Source of the DNA: Paenibacillus sp. SZ31 | GTDB lineage: Bacteria; Bacillota; Bacilli; Paenibacillales; Paenibacillaceae | Direction: 5' to 3' | Assembly: GCF_012912005.1 (NCBI RefSeq) | Contig: NZ_JABBEA010000020.1 | Span: forward strand, 1-64,000 | Length of the DNA stretch: 64,000 nt | Shown here: piece by piece, positions 53,743-63,955 of the stretch | How positions within the stretch are numbered: the first letter of the stretch is position 1 | How the letters are laid out: every line of letters starts with the position of its first letter | Notes under the pieces: generated by a model | What the model saw: only the letters and a program-made list of their open reading frames with translations | Told to the model about the DNA's origin: nothing | Database searches by the model: none | Made by a program: the position numbers and the translations under genes

Positions 53743-55032
53743 ATGAGTAACAAGAAACGTTATGTATTAGTTGGAACCGGCGGCCGCGCCGAATTTTTTT
53801 ATGGTGCTTTGACCCGGGATTACAGGGATACATCCGAGCTTGTCGGCTTTTGCGATATAAATCAAGTCCGTATGAACTACGCGAATCAACTATTGAAGGA
53901 AAAGTACGAGTATCCTGAGGTACCCACTTATCCTGCAGATCAGTTTGATCAGATGATTGAGAACGAGAAACCTGATTATGTCATCGTAACGAGCGTTGAC
54001 CGCACCCATCACAAGTACATCATTCGTGCCATGGAACTGGGTTGTGACGTTGTTACCGAAAAACCGATGACCATCGATGAGGAGAAATGTCAGGAGATTC
54101 TGGATGCCGTCAAGCGGACTGGCCAGAACGTCAGAGTCACCTTTAACTACCGTTATGCACCGCACCACACTAAAATTCGGGAACTTATTTTGAATGATAC
54201 CATTGGGAAAGTCACTTCCGTTCACTTTGAATGGCTGCTGAATACCCGCCACGGGGCAGATTACTTCCGCCGCTGGCATCGGGACAAGCGTAATAGCGGC
54301 GGACTGCTCGTTCACAAATCCACCCATCACTTCGACTTGGTGAATTTCTGGATTGGCTCACAGCCGGATACCGTGTTCGCATTCGGTGATCTGATGTATT
54401 ACGGCAGAGAAAACGCAGAAGAACGCGGTGTAACGCAGTTCTACAACCGGGCAACTGGCAACCCGATCGCGAAGGATGACCCTTTTGCACTGCATTTGGA
54501 TTCGGATGCTCATATGAAGTCCATGTATCTGGATGCTGAATCAGAAGATGGTTACCAGCGCGATCAGAGCGTATTCGGGGATGGCATCAACATTGAGGAT
54601 ACGATGGGCGTTCTTGTGAAGTATCGGAACAAAGCGATTCTGACCTACTCCCTCGTTGCCTACCAGCCATGGGAAGGTTACCGCATTGCCATTAATGGCA
54701 CCAAAGGCCGGATTGAAATGAACATTGTGGAGCAATCCTATGTCAATTCATTGGGTGACAAGAGCAAGGAAGGTGCTTTGATCGGTAAAACGTTGCGGGT
54801 TCTCCCGATGTTCGATGCGCCATATGAGGTTGAAGTGGAAGAGAAAGCAGGTGGACATGGCGGAGGTGACCCGGTTCTGCTGAATGATCTGTTCGGAGAG
54901 CCTGTAGAAGATCCGTTCCATCGTGCTGCTAACCACGTAGACGGTGCCAGATCCATTCTGACTGGGATTGCGGCCAATCGCGCCATTTCCACGGGCTTGC
55001 CTGTCAACGTCAATAATCTGGTTCGTTTCTAA
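53743..55032 (+). CDS. Gfo/Idh/MocA family NAD(P)-dependent oxidoreductase
   Basis: A 429-residue sugar or inositol-type dehydrogenase. The N-terminal Rossmann motif is VLVGTGGRAEFF, followed by GFCDINQVRM, DYVIVTSVDRTHHKYI and the family signature VVTEKPMTID with the catalytic-type Lys. The C-terminal substrate domain contains RRWHRDKRNSGGLLVHKSTHHFDLVNFWIG. Ribosome binding site AAGGAGG is nine bases before ATG. It is likely regulated by the divergent AraC protein and by carbon catabolite control, and may act on the sugar imported by the downstream transporter. Confidence 0.87.
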   Translation: MSNKKRYVLVGTGGRAEFFYGALTRDYRDTSELVGFCDINQVRMNYANQLLKEKYEYPEVPTYPADQFDQMIENEKPDYVIVTSVDRTHHKYIIRAMELGCDVVTEKPMTIDEEKCQEILDAVKRTGQNVRVTFNYRYAPHHTKIRELILNDTIGKVTSVHFEWLLNTRHGADYFRRWHRDKRNSGGLLVHKSTHHFDLVNFWIGSQPDTVFAFGDLMYYGRENAEERGVTQFYNRATGNPIAKDDPFALHLDSDAHMKSMYLDAESEDGYQRDQSVFGDGINIEDTMGVLVKYRNKAILTYSLVAYQPWEGYRIAINGTKGRIEMNIVEQSYVNSLGDKSKEGALIGKTLRVLPMFDAPYEVEVEEKAGGHGGGDPVLLNDLFGEPVEDPFHRAANHVDGARSILTGIAANRAISTGLPVNVNNLVRF

Positions 55033-55069
55033 GTCTCCCAGATCTTCACTACATTATTAATTTCATTTA

Positions 55070-55098
55070 AAGGCTGCGCATGTTACGCAGTCTTTTTT
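55070..55098 (+). terminator. Terminator after the Gfo/Idh gene
   Basis: AGGCTGCG and CGCAGTCT pair with one mismatch around a seven-base loop and a T-run follows. It separates the oxidoreductase from the two-component genes. Confidence 0.7.
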
Positions 55099-55154
55099 TA
55101 TATTTTTATAATTAACCTGCGCACGCAAGTTGACTCGGTAGAAGGAGGAAATCC

Positions 55155-56972
55155 ATGTTCTTCTCTTTAAAAAACCGCCTGATTGCCTTTATCGTTGTCC
55201 TGTTTGTCCTCGCTTTTGGCACACTCTCCTACCTGCTCTTCAAGGAATCACGCATGGTCATCCGCTCTTACATCGAATCCTCTGCTCTTGAGAAAATGGA
55301 GGAATACGGTTCATACGTAGACATGGTGCAGATGCAAATCTATGATGTCGCCTCTCTTGTTTTCAATAGTGATATGGGCAAGAACTGGGATAATGCGATC
55401 GGAGATCCGAACCTTTCGGAAGGAGAAAAGATGCTGGCCAACCTCGCGATGAGCCGTTTTCTCACCCAGGCAACGAACAGTTACACCAGTATCTCGGATG
55501 TATCCATCTATCGACGGAATGGACTGCGAATTGGCAGTGAGAATCAGGTAGCGTATGATCCTGCCTTTCAACAAGAATCCTGGTATACGAATTTCTACAC
55601 GTTGGGGGAACGCTGGTTACCTGCACACACCGACCAACATGAACGTGTGAGAGATCATGGCAATCCGGTGGTCAGTCTGCTGATGCCCATTGGCACCTTT
55701 CATCATGCTACAGCGCAGAGTGTCATGAAGGTGAATGTCAGTGAATCCTATTTTCTGGAGCCGCTCCGTCGCATACATCTTGCGGAGAGTAGCACTATTT
55801 TTCTGCTGGGCGAGCAAGGAAATCCTATTCTCTCACAGCAGGTAGACACGTTGGGTGCTGTAGCTACCGCAGAGATCGATCGTATTCGTAATAGCCCGCT
55901 CAAATCCGGAGTCACATATCTCACAAACCAGGAAGGACAGCGAGACATCCTTGTATACAAGGAACTGGGACGTACGGGCTGGATATTGGCGGGTCTGGCA
56001 CCGGAAAAGGAAATGTACCTGTCTCTCCATAAACTCCAAAGCACGATTGTGGTGGTCACGATTGCCCTGATACTGGTCTCCCTCTTGGCTGCTGCATGGC
56101 TATCTCACGGTGTGACCAAGCCATTGACCAGACTGGTGCTGGCGATGAGACAGGTTCAACGAGGTGCTTTCGACCAAGCGGATTCACTACTGCCTCCGGA
56201 TAAAAATGTAAAGAGCGAAATCAGTTATGTGATCTTCACTTTCCGTTATATGATCAGTCAGTTGCGACAGCATATCCAGAATGAATTCGAGCTGAAGCTG
56301 CTCCGCCAGCAAGCAGAGTATAAAGCACTTCTCATACAGATTAATCCACATTTTATGTTTAATACCCTGGAGCTGGTGAGCAGCCTTGCCATTCAGCGTA
56401 GAACGGATGATACGGTTCAGGTCATTGAGGATTTGGGTAAAATGATGCGCTTTTCCATAAACACTAATGACGACCGTGTTCGCCTAACCGAAGAGCTAGA
56501 TTATGTACAACGTTATATCTCCATTTTGCAGACTCGTTTTGGTCATAAGCTCAACATTTCGATAACGAAGGAAGGCACACTGAACTCCGTGGTCATCATC
56601 AAGTTTATTCTTCAGCCGCTTATTGAAAATGCAGTGAAATACAGCTTCCAGCATCAGACCACAGCCCAGGTCCAGATACGGATCAACCGGATGCATGACC
56701 GTCTGCACATCAGCGTTTCAGACAACGGACCGGGTATTCCAGCAGAAATCATCCACAAGTTGCAACATCCCGTAGCTCCCCCCTCATTGGAATCCATATT
56801 GCATAATGAAGGCTGGCATATTGGACTGGGCAATGTCATTGCTCGTTGCCGCCTGCATTATGGTGCCTTGTTCACGGTTCATATAGAGAACGATGAGAGC
56901 GGAGGCGCATGTATTGAACTGATTCTACCCATACAGGAGGAATATGATGTACAACGTATTAATCGCAGATGA
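55155..56972 (+). CDS. YesM-type sensor histidine kinase
   Basis: A 605-residue membrane sensor. Helix one is LIAFIVVLFVLAFGTLSYLLF, followed by a large extracellular region of about 260 residues (dCache-like), helix two VVVTIALILVSLLAAAW, a HAMP segment, a His_kinase domain with INPHFMFNTLELVSSLA, and an ATPase domain with NAVKYSF and DNGPGIP. AGAAGGAGG precedes the ATG. It overlaps the response-regulator gene by 26 bases. It probably senses an extracellular saccharide and turns on the transporter genes downstream. Confidence 0.92.
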   Translation: MFFSLKNRLIAFIVVLFVLAFGTLSYLLFKESRMVIRSYIESSALEKMEEYGSYVDMVQMQIYDVASLVFNSDMGKNWDNAIGDPNLSEGEKMLANLAMSRFLTQATNSYTSISDVSIYRRNGLRIGSENQVAYDPAFQQESWYTNFYTLGERWLPAHTDQHERVRDHGNPVVSLLMPIGTFHHATAQSVMKVNVSESYFLEPLRRIHLAESSTIFLLGEQGNPILSQQVDTLGAVATAEIDRIRNSPLKSGVTYLTNQEGQRDILVYKELGRTGWILAGLAPEKEMYLSLHKLQSTIVVVTIALILVSLLAAAWLSHGVTKPLTRLVLAMRQVQRGAFDQADSLLPPDKNVKSEISYVIFTFRYMISQLRQHIQNEFELKLLRQQAEYKALLIQINPHFMFNTLELVSSLAIQRRTDDTVQVIEDLGKMMRFSINTNDDRVRLTEELDYVQRYISILQTRFGHKLNISITKEGTLNSVVIIKFILQPLIENAVKYSFQHQTTAQVQIRINRMHDRLHISVSDNGPGIPAEIIHKLQHPVAPPSLESILHNEGWHIGLGNVIARCRLHYGALFTVHIENDESGGACIELILPIQEEYDVQRINRR

Positions 56973-58503
56973 CGAGATCGAAGTTCGCGAAGGATTAAAA
57001 TTGAAAGTCGATTGGCACGACATGGGCTTTGTTATAACAGGGGAAGCATCTAACGGGATTGAAGCTGACGAACTTTTGAAATCTGAACACTTCGACCTGC
57101 TGATTACCGATATGAACATGCCGGTCATGGATGGCGTCCGATTAATGGATGTCTGCCGCAGTTATAATCCTTCTATCCAGATTGTCATTATCACGGGTTA
57201 TGAAGATTTTCAATATGCCAGAGCGGGGGTCCGCAGCCAGGTGATGGATTATTTACTGAAGCCTGTAACCCGGGATGAACTGAAAGCAACATTAGGCAAA
57301 ATCAAAGCGGATCTGGATGATCAACGTAAAGTACGAGGTGATTCCGAATTGCTGCAATGGCGCCTATCTCAGTATTACCGGGAAATGAAAGAACGTTTCC
57401 TTCTTGATCTCGTCAGAGGCAATCGTCTTCCGCCTTCCTCACTGCCAGAACGACTTCGATTGTTCCATCTCGAATCACGGCAGGATCAGAAGGTCTGTTT
57501 CATCACCGCGAGTATAAGTCAATCAGACAAGCAGAATATTCGAAAAGATCGCTCACACGAGCAGATGCATCTCCCTTTTGAGCTGGTATGTTACGAAATC
57601 GCCCAGTCTGATTCAGACAATGTCCAGGTTTTTCATGATTCAGCACACGCAGGCATCATGCATTTCATGGTACAAGACGGTATGCAGTACGAATTCATCC
57701 AACAGCTCACGGGACATACGGCATCTGTTTTTTCCATGAAACTCAAGATTGGGGTGGGACTTTCTGGTTCTGGACTTGAGCATTGGAAAGAAGGTTACAT
57801 CCATTCCCTTCTGGCTTGGAATTCAGCTGAACGGGCTGGCAACACTCCGAATCCTCAGGCAGGAACAGATTATAGTCCATTACTGCCTGAGGAAACTACC
57901 CGAACGCTACATCGTTGCCTCATCCGAGGGGAACTGGACTCCTTCCGCAGCCTGATCCGCAAGGAACTTCACGAAGCATTCCAGCTCTCTCCATCCCGAA
58001 TGACACGAGGTATTTTTCAAATTTCACTGTTGATGGATTTTCCGATGACCCCGGAATGGATACTGTGGCTCAAGACGCCAGATCAAGCAGAACGCTTATT
58101 AATGCAATGGGCTCAAGATTTCCTGAGTAGACAACTTCCTTCAGAAGATGGGGATGGGACGATTATAGAGTTAGCCAAACGATATATCGAGGAGAACTAC
58201 ATGCAGGAGCTAACGTTGACGTTGCTCGCTGAACGATTTAACTATTATCCTACCTATTTCTCCGAACTGTTTAAGGAAGGGGCAGGTACCTCTTTTATTC
58301 AGTATGTGACGGGCGTTCGGATGAAACACGCCTTGCAACTGCTGAAGGAAACCCAATTAACCGTGTGGGATATTACAGAACTGACCGGCTTCAGTTCGCC
58401 AAGTTATTTCAGCTCGAAATTCAAAAGAATGTTCAACATGAGTCCTTCAGATTATCGCTTGCTGCATTCCGAAAAAATCGATAGTCATGATCCGAAGAAA
58501 TGA
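56947..58503 (+). CDS. YesN-type response regulator with AraC DNA-binding domain
   Basis: 518 residues, start at the second ATG (56947), six bases after GGAGG. The receiver domain (about 1-120) has ADDEIEVREG, LLITDMNMPVMDG with the phospho-Asp near 55 and LLKPVTRDEL. A middle linker is followed by a C-terminal HTH pair: TLTLLAERFNYYPTYFSEL and VWDITELTGFSSPSYFSSKF. It is phosphorylated by the kinase encoded just upstream and likely activates the following permease genes, which lie 116 bases away. Confidence 0.92.
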   Translation: MYNVLIADDEIEVREGLKLKVDWHDMGFVITGEASNGIEADELLKSEHFDLLITDMNMPVMDGVRLMDVCRSYNPSIQIVIITGYEDFQYARAGVRSQVMDYLLKPVTRDELKATLGKIKADLDDQRKVRGDSELLQWRLSQYYREMKERFLLDLVRGNRLPPSSLPERLRLFHLESRQDQKVCFITASISQSDKQNIRKDRSHEQMHLPFELVCYEIAQSDSDNVQVFHDSAHAGIMHFMVQDGMQYEFIQQLTGHTASVFSMKLKIGVGLSGSGLEHWKEGYIHSLLAWNSAERAGNTPNPQAGTDYSPLLPEETTRTLHRCLIRGELDSFRSLIRKELHEAFQLSPSRMTRGIFQISLLMDFPMTPEWILWLKTPDQAERLLMQWAQDFLSRQLPSEDGDGTIIELAKRYIEENYMQELTLTLLAERFNYYPTYFSELFKEGAGTSFIQYVTGVRMKHALQLLKETQLTVWDITELTGFSSPSYFSSKFKRMFNMSPSDYRLLHSEKIDSHDPKK

Positions 58504-58619
58504 GATTCAAGCTGATCCCCTTCCCCGGTATGATGTGGTTACCAAGAGAACGCCGTATGTTGTAAGCGGATTCATAACTGGTGACCATTATTCTTACCCA
58601 TTCAGAAGGGAGGCACATG

Positions 58620-59534
58620 ATGAAAAAGCAGACCAAGCCCTTATACGGTCAGCACAATACCACAGCCTACTTGTTTCTTCTGCCCTGGCTGATCGGACTC
58701 TTCTGTCTGACACTGGGACCGATGGTTGCGTCCCTATACTTATCCATGACCAAATTCAACCTGCTGTCATCACCGACTTGGACCGGACTTAGCAACTATG
58801 TTCACATTTTTACCGAGGACGATACCTTTCGCAGGTCCCTTGGGCTGACGTTTTATTATGTCTTTCTATCCGTTCCACTAAGGCTCGCCTTCGCCCTATT
58901 GGTGGCAATGGCGCTGAACAAGGGAATTCGAGCCCTCGGCATCTACCGGACCGTATATTACATCCCTTCCCTCTTGGGTGGCAGCGTCGCGATTGCAATC
59001 GTCTGGCGGCAACTTTTTGAGGGGAATGGATTGGTCAATCAGTTTTTAAGCTGGTTTGGTATCTCGGGACCATCCTGGATTGCGCATCCGGATTATGTGG
59101 TCTATACCATCATCACGCTATCCGTGTGGCAATTCGGGTCTGCCATGGTCATCTTTCTTGCTGGTCTGAAACAGATCCCGGCAGACTTATATGAAGCTTC
59201 CGATGTCGATGGAGCGGGCAAGATACGTCAATTTTTTGGAATTACCCTGCCCATGCTCTCCCCCGTTATCTTTTTTAACCTGATCATGAGCATGATCAAT
59301 TCATTCCAGGCGTTTACACCAGCTTATGTGATCGGGGATGGCCGCGGGGGTCCACTCGATGCAACGATGTTCTATACCTTGTATCTGTATCTGAAAGGTT
59401 TCTCGTTCTTTGATATGGGTTATGCTTCGGCTCTGGCATGGATCATGTTGGTCATTATCGGGGTATTCACCGCAATCGTCTTTGTTACATCCCGATTTTG
59501 GGTGTTCTACGGGGACAATCAGGAGGGGAGGTAA
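58620..59534 (+). CDS. Carbohydrate ABC transporter permease (LacF/UgpA type)
   Basis: A 304-residue inner-membrane permease, start chosen at the second of two ATGs (six bases after GGGAGG). Six helices are seen, the first at about LFLLPWLIGLFCLTLGPMV, and the EAA loop is DLYEASDVDGAGKIRQFFGI. The following permease gene starts on the last base of the TAA stop. With the next two genes it forms a CUT1-type sugar importer. Confidence 0.9.
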   Translation: MKKQTKPLYGQHNTTAYLFLLPWLIGLFCLTLGPMVASLYLSMTKFNLLSSPTWTGLSNYVHIFTEDDTFRRSLGLTFYYVFLSVPLRLAFALLVAMALNKGIRALGIYRTVYYIPSLLGGSVAIAIVWRQLFEGNGLVNQFLSWFGISGPSWIAHPDYVVYTIITLSVWQFGSAMVIFLAGLKQIPADLYEASDVDGAGKIRQFFGITLPMLSPVIFFNLIMSMINSFQAFTPAYVIGDGRGGPLDATMFYTLYLYLKGFSFFDMGYASALAWIMLVIIGVFTAIVFVTSRFWVFYGDNQEGR

Positions 59535-60379
59535 TGCATGTGCCAATCAAACGACAACTGGTTCAGGCCGGGAGGCATGCCGCCATTATACTCCTCGGTC
59601 TGCTGATGTTATATCCAGTACTATGGTTGATTCTCAGTTCGTTTAAACCGAACCATCTCATCTTCACCAGTGGCAGTCTTTTCCCAACCAGCTTCACGCT
59701 GGAGCACTATATTAATGGCTGGAAAGGTCTCCAGGGCATCTCCTTCGGCCGTTTCTTCGGCAACTCCGTGCTGATCTCGGTCATGAGTGTGCTGGGCAAT
59801 GTGATCTCCTGTTCCCTTGCAGCCTTCGCCTTCTCCAGATTGAAGTTCAGATTCAAAGGCCTGTGGTTCAGCATGATGTTGGTCACAATTATGTTGCCTT
59901 ACCATGTTACTCTGGTGCCCCAGTACATTCTCTACAATGAGCTTCAATGGATTAATACGTATTTCCCGCTGATTCTGCCCAAATGGCTCGCGCAGGATTC
60001 CTTCTTCATCTTGCTCATGGTTCAATTCATACGCGGTATTCCGCGAGAGCTGGACGAGAGTGCAACCATTGACGGTTGCGGGCAATCACAGATCTTTTTC
60101 CGAATCGTAGTGCCACTGCTCGTTCCAGCACTGATTACAACCGCGATCTTCACCTTCCTGTGGAGCTGGGATGATTTTTTCAGCCAGATGATCTATCTGA
60201 GCAAAATTGATCTGTTCACCGTGCAGCTGGGCATTCGGTCTCTCTTCGATCCATCAGGACAATCCGATTGGGGCGCTTTGCTCGCCATGTCCACCCTGTC
60301 ACTGCTTCCCGTGACCATCATCTTTTTACTGTTTCAACGATATTTCCTTGAGGGCATTGCGACCACAGGTCTGAAGTAA
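59534..60379 (+). CDS. Carbohydrate ABC transporter permease (LacG/UgpE type)
   Basis: A 281-residue permease starting at the ATG of the TAATG overlap with the previous gene, after GGAGGGGAGG. Six membrane segments; opening YPVLWLILSSFKPN is characteristic for the LacG/MalG-like group, and the EAA loop is ELDESATIDGCGQSQIFFRI. No cognate ATPase gene is present in the cluster, so a shared multi-sugar ATPase (MsmX type) must energise it. Confidence 0.9.
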   Translation: MHVPIKRQLVQAGRHAAIILLGLLMLYPVLWLILSSFKPNHLIFTSGSLFPTSFTLEHYINGWKGLQGISFGRFFGNSVLISVMSVLGNVISCSLAAFAFSRLKFRFKGLWFSMMLVTIMLPYHVTLVPQYILYNELQWINTYFPLILPKWLAQDSFFILLMVQFIRGIPRELDESATIDGCGQSQIFFRIVVPLLVPALITTAIFTFLWSWDDFFSQMIYLSKIDLFTVQLGIRSLFDPSGQSDWGALLAMSTLSLLPVTIIFLLFQRYFLEGIATTGLK

Positions 60380-60418
60380 CAACACGTTTCTTATTATCCA
60401 TAGACAGGGGGATTTACC

Positions 60419-61744
60419 ATGTTCAAACGCTTCATGATCGGTATGATCACTTCACTCTTGTTATTCGTAACCGCTTGCTCCGGAACAGACCACACGGGTG
60501 CTAATGATGCAAGCAATGGTAATGATAATGGAACTACCGAGGGCGGACAGGTCGAACTGCGCATCATGTGGTGGGGTGACCAGAAACGGGCAGATATTAC
60601 GAATGAAGCCTTGAAGATCTTTCAGGCAAAACATCCGGATATTAAAATTGTAGGTGAATTTGCACCCTCCTCCGGATATTTTGACAAGTTGAATACCCAG
60701 TTGGCATCCGGCACAGCACCAGATATCTTTTTCCTTGGGGGAAATGTCGTGGACTATGCCAAAAAAGATGTCCTACTTAATCTGGACCCGTATGTAGGCA
60801 ACGAACTGAATCTGGACGGTATGGATGAAACCATGATCGAATACGGACGTCTCGACGGGAAGCTGCAACATATCTCTGCCGGTGCGAACGCACGGGGAAT
60901 TGTTGTAAATCAGGCACTCTTTGAGAAAGCCGGCGTGCCTTTGCCAGCTTCGGATTGGGACTGGGCGGACTATGCCGCCATTAGCAAGGAGTTGTCCGAC
61001 AAGCTCGGAGACGGCTTTTATGCAACGTACAATTTTACCGTCGACGGAATGGATATTTATCTAAAACAACGGGGTAAACAGCTGTATGACATGAAAAACG
61101 GCACACTCGGATTCGCCAAGGAAGATATTCTGGAATGGTTCCAGTATTGGGAAAAGACTTCGGCATCCGGCGGTGTAGTTACACCGGAATTGCAGGTATC
61201 CAACCCGCATGATGACACCAGTAAGTCCCTGTTGATCACAGGTAAAGCAGCCATGACCCTCCTGCCATCCAACCAGCTGGCTGCATTCCAGAGCTTGACG
61301 GAAGACCCGTTAGTCCTTCTCCCCGTACCACGTGGCCCTAAGGGAACGGGTGTTGTATTTGAATCCAGTCAGGGATTATCAGGTTATGCCAATACCAAAC
61401 ATCCGAAGGAAGTGGCAACGTTAATGGATTTCTGGATTCATGATACGGAAGCAGCCAAAATCCTCGGTAATGACCGCGGCGTGCCTGTTACGGAAGCCAA
61501 TCGTAATCTTCTTCAGGAAGGTGCAGGCCCTGTGGAGGAAATTGTCTATAACTACACGAGCCTCGTCTCCGAGGCTACGAAGACTGAACCTTTTGACGTG
61601 AGCTACAACCCTCCTGGATTTGCAGAGTTCTCCAAGTTAGCTCAGACGACGAATCAGGAGATCGGATTTGGACGAAAAAGTGTGGAGCAAGCTGTCTCCG
61701 ACTTCTATAACGGGACCGTTCGTATCTTTGAATCGAATCAATAA
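60419..61744 (+). CDS. Sugar-binding lipoprotein of the ABC transporter
   Basis: 441 residues, family 1 extracellular solute-binding protein. Signal peptide with lipobox LLLFVTAC (Cys about 20), then an Asn/Asp/Thr-rich linker and the binding domain with ELRIMWWGDQKR, ILNLD-like early strands and LLPSNQLAAF in the C-terminal lobe. It delivers a saccharide to the two permeases encoded just upstream. Substrate unknown; the following glycosidase suggests an oligosaccharide with alpha linkages. Confidence 0.9.
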   Translation: MFKRFMIGMITSLLLFVTACSGTDHTGANDASNGNDNGTTEGGQVELRIMWWGDQKRADITNEALKIFQAKHPDIKIVGEFAPSSGYFDKLNTQLASGTAPDIFFLGGNVVDYAKKDVLLNLDPYVGNELNLDGMDETMIEYGRLDGKLQHISAGANARGIVVNQALFEKAGVPLPASDWDWADYAAISKELSDKLGDGFYATYNFTVDGMDIYLKQRGKQLYDMKNGTLGFAKEDILEWFQYWEKTSASGGVVTPELQVSNPHDDTSKSLLITGKAAMTLLPSNQLAAFQSLTEDPLVLLPVPRGPKGTGVVFESSQGLSGYANTKHPKEVATLMDFWIHDTEAAKILGNDRGVPVTEANRNLLQEGAGPVEEIVYNYTSLVSEATKTEPFDVSYNPPGFAEFSKLAQTTNQEIGFGRKSVEQAVSDFYNGTVRIFESNQ

Positions 61745-61767
61745 GCAGACGCTGTGAGGAGGAACAT

Positions 61768-63414
61768 ATGACAGAAGAGATACTGAATCGGCTACGCAAC
61801 ATCTCGATTATGGATCAAGTTCAGCCAGTTAAACCGGAAGATCAGCAGTTATTACAGGAATGGCATGCGTCGGGTATCCGGTTTGCGGCATCGGGCGGAC
61901 AAATGGAAGCTACGTATTATACAGCAGTAGAGAAATTGCTTGCTTGCATTCTGCCCATGGGAAACAACGATCCCATTTTACAAGAAGGTGGCATCTATCT
62001 GGGATGTTGGTTAGAGAGCACAGGTACCATCAATGCGGAGCTGCTGTCTCGCCTGCTGCCTTCCGTGTCCGAAACAACGTACCTCGCATTTGCCGAGCAG
62101 CAAAGAGATGATGGATTGCTTCCGTATAAACTCACGGCAAACGGACCCTCTTTCCGGCAAATCCAGTTGGTCACTCCACTGGCACGCAGTGTGTGGAACC
62201 ACTATCAGCTTCATGGCAAGCACTCGTCTTTCCTCAATACGATGTATAAGGCCATGGTTCGTTACGATGAGTGGATTGCACGCAACCGTAATACTCGAGG
62301 AACCGGCTGTGTAGAAGCCTTCAGTACGTTTGACACCGGACATGACTTATCTCCCCGATTCTGGCATGTTCCGGATACACCTTACATGAATGATGCTTCT
62401 GCCTATCACCCGGATTCTCCGATTCTGCCGTTTCTGGCACCAGATCTGACCGCCAATATCTATTGTCAGCGCATATATCTGTCCCGTATGGCAGAGGAGC
62501 TTGGAGAATCGGGAACGGATTGGAAAGCAAAAGCCGAATCCAGCCTGGAAAGTCTCTTCCGTTATTGTTACGACGAACAGGATATGTTCTTCTATGATCG
62601 GGACCGTAATGACGAATTGGTCAAAGTCAAATCCGATGTACTGCTTCGCGTGATGGCCTGCGAGGTGGGCGACCGTGAATTGTTCGATAACCTACTACGT
62701 CGGTACCTGTTGAATACAAGCAAGTTTTTCGCTAAATACCCGTTTACATCGATTTCAATGGATGATCCCAGATTCGATCCCTTTTCCTCCTATAACAGCT
62801 GGGGAGGGGCATCCAATTTCCTGAGTCTGATTCGGGCACCACACGCATTCGAGTATCATCATCGATATGTAGAACTGACTTGGGTAATGCAGACTATCTT
62901 GTCCGCTCTATCCAAAGATAAGCGATTTGGTCAGGTACTAAGCCCGTGGACCGGAGAACAAGGTTTTACCGAGACGTACTCACCTACTATCCTTTGTCTT
63001 CTCGATTATGTGGAGCGGTTATGCGGAATTATGCCTGTTGGATCGAATCAGCTCTGGTTTACCGGTCTGCTTCCTATCGATATGGATCATGGTGAGATCG
63101 TATCTGGCAACACGGCTTATAGCCGGAAGGTCCATGGATTAAGATATGAATTGGTCAACACCTCTGATCGCATGACGGTATATCTGGAAGGCAAGGTTCA
63201 TCTGGACGGCCCGTCAGGGATCCGGCTGGTGACGGATCATAGCGGACATCTGGAAGACGTTATTGGAATGAGCGTTCGCACCGTCGAGGGGGAGCTTTTC
63301 TATCAAGGCGAGTGCATACCGATCCGGATCAAAGGAAATGAAATGCAGCGTTATGCTGATGGAAATTTGAAAACTGAGCGCGATATTGGCATCATCCATC
63401 CTACGTATCGTTAA
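61768..63414 (+). CDS. Predicted glycosidase with (alpha/alpha)6 barrel, GH63/MGH1-like
   Basis: A 548-residue soluble cytoplasmic protein with AGGAGGAACA before ATG. The pattern of helices and motifs such as QQRDDGLLPYKL, YDEWIARNRNTRGTGCVEAF, and FSSYNSWGGASNFL with GEQGFTETYSP resembles mannosylglycerate-hydrolase/GH63-like (alpha/alpha)6-barrel enzymes, which use a Glu/Asp pair to split alpha-glycosidic bonds. It has no signal peptide, so it would act on imported saccharides. The family call is by general pattern only and the substrate is not known. Confidence 0.65.
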   Translation: MTEEILNRLRNISIMDQVQPVKPEDQQLLQEWHASGIRFAASGGQMEATYYTAVEKLLACILPMGNNDPILQEGGIYLGCWLESTGTINAELLSRLLPSVSETTYLAFAEQQRDDGLLPYKLTANGPSFRQIQLVTPLARSVWNHYQLHGKHSSFLNTMYKAMVRYDEWIARNRNTRGTGCVEAFSTFDTGHDLSPRFWHVPDTPYMNDASAYHPDSPILPFLAPDLTANIYCQRIYLSRMAEELGESGTDWKAKAESSLESLFRYCYDEQDMFFYDRDRNDELVKVKSDVLLRVMACEVGDRELFDNLLRRYLLNTSKFFAKYPFTSISMDDPRFDPFSSYNSWGGASNFLSLIRAPHAFEYHHRYVELTWVMQTILSALSKDKRFGQVLSPWTGEQGFTETYSPTILCLLDYVERLCGIMPVGSNQLWFTGLLPIDMDHGEIVSGNTAYSRKVHGLRYELVNTSDRMTVYLEGKVHLDGPSGIRLVTDHSGHLEDVIGMSVRTVEGELFYQGECIPIRIKGNEMQRYADGNLKTERDIGIIHPTYR

Positions 63415-63426
63415 TTGTTTGTACGC

Positions 63427-63473
63427 AAAAAGCGCAAGTTGCGGAGGCTCACTGCCCCTGCACTTGCGCTTTT
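63427..63473. terminator. Bidirectional terminator after the sugar cluster
   Basis: AAAAGCGCAAGT and ACTTGCGCTTTT form 12 pairs around a loop of about 22 bases. It separates the plus-strand glycosidase gene from the minus-strand gene that ends at 63488. Confidence 0.8.
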
Positions 63474-63487
63474 GCATTTCTTTATTT

Positions 63488-63832
63488 CTACACCTTCCGT
63501 TGCCACGCCGGATGACGATAAAATTCAATCGTATCAATATAATTTACCGTGAACTGCTGCTCCACATCTGACAGGTTCAACAGTTTGCGGTCGATTTGCT
63601 TCATACCCATGACCACATCATGGCGAAGCAGGTCCATCGCTATTTTGCCTACAAACCCGCCTTCCATCTCTTTATGCTTGGTACGAAACTCTTCATTGTA
63701 GATCAGTTCAGGCGTGAATGCCGCTTCGACGAATGCATTAACGAGCGTAAGCTCATTGTCCTCGATCTGCACTGCCATATAATAATTGCCACGCTCATCC
63801 TTAATGAGGTCTTTATACATTTCTACGATCAT
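63488..63832 (-). CDS. Hypothetical conserved-looking protein
   Basis: About 114 residues from an ATG nine bases after GAGGA (the GTG three codons earlier is too close to it). It begins MIVEMYKDLIKDERGNYY, is acidic to neutral, and has no membrane segment. I do not recognise the family. Single gene between two terminator/promoter regions. Confidence 0.6.
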   Translation of the reverse strand: MIVEMYKDLIKDERGNYYMAVQIEDNELTLVNAFVEAAFTPELIYNEEFRTKHKEMEGGFVGKIAMDLLRHDVVMGMKQIDRKLLNLSDVEQQFTVNYIDTIEFYRHPAWQRKV

Positions 63833-63955
63833 GTGAATCACTCCTCTATTATAAAAGAAACCCCGTTAGCCTTAAAGAACATGGGCTATCAAACGTACAC
63901 CTTCCGACCCCGTTCCTTCATATACTAGGTACAAATGGCGAACGGAGGAATACTT

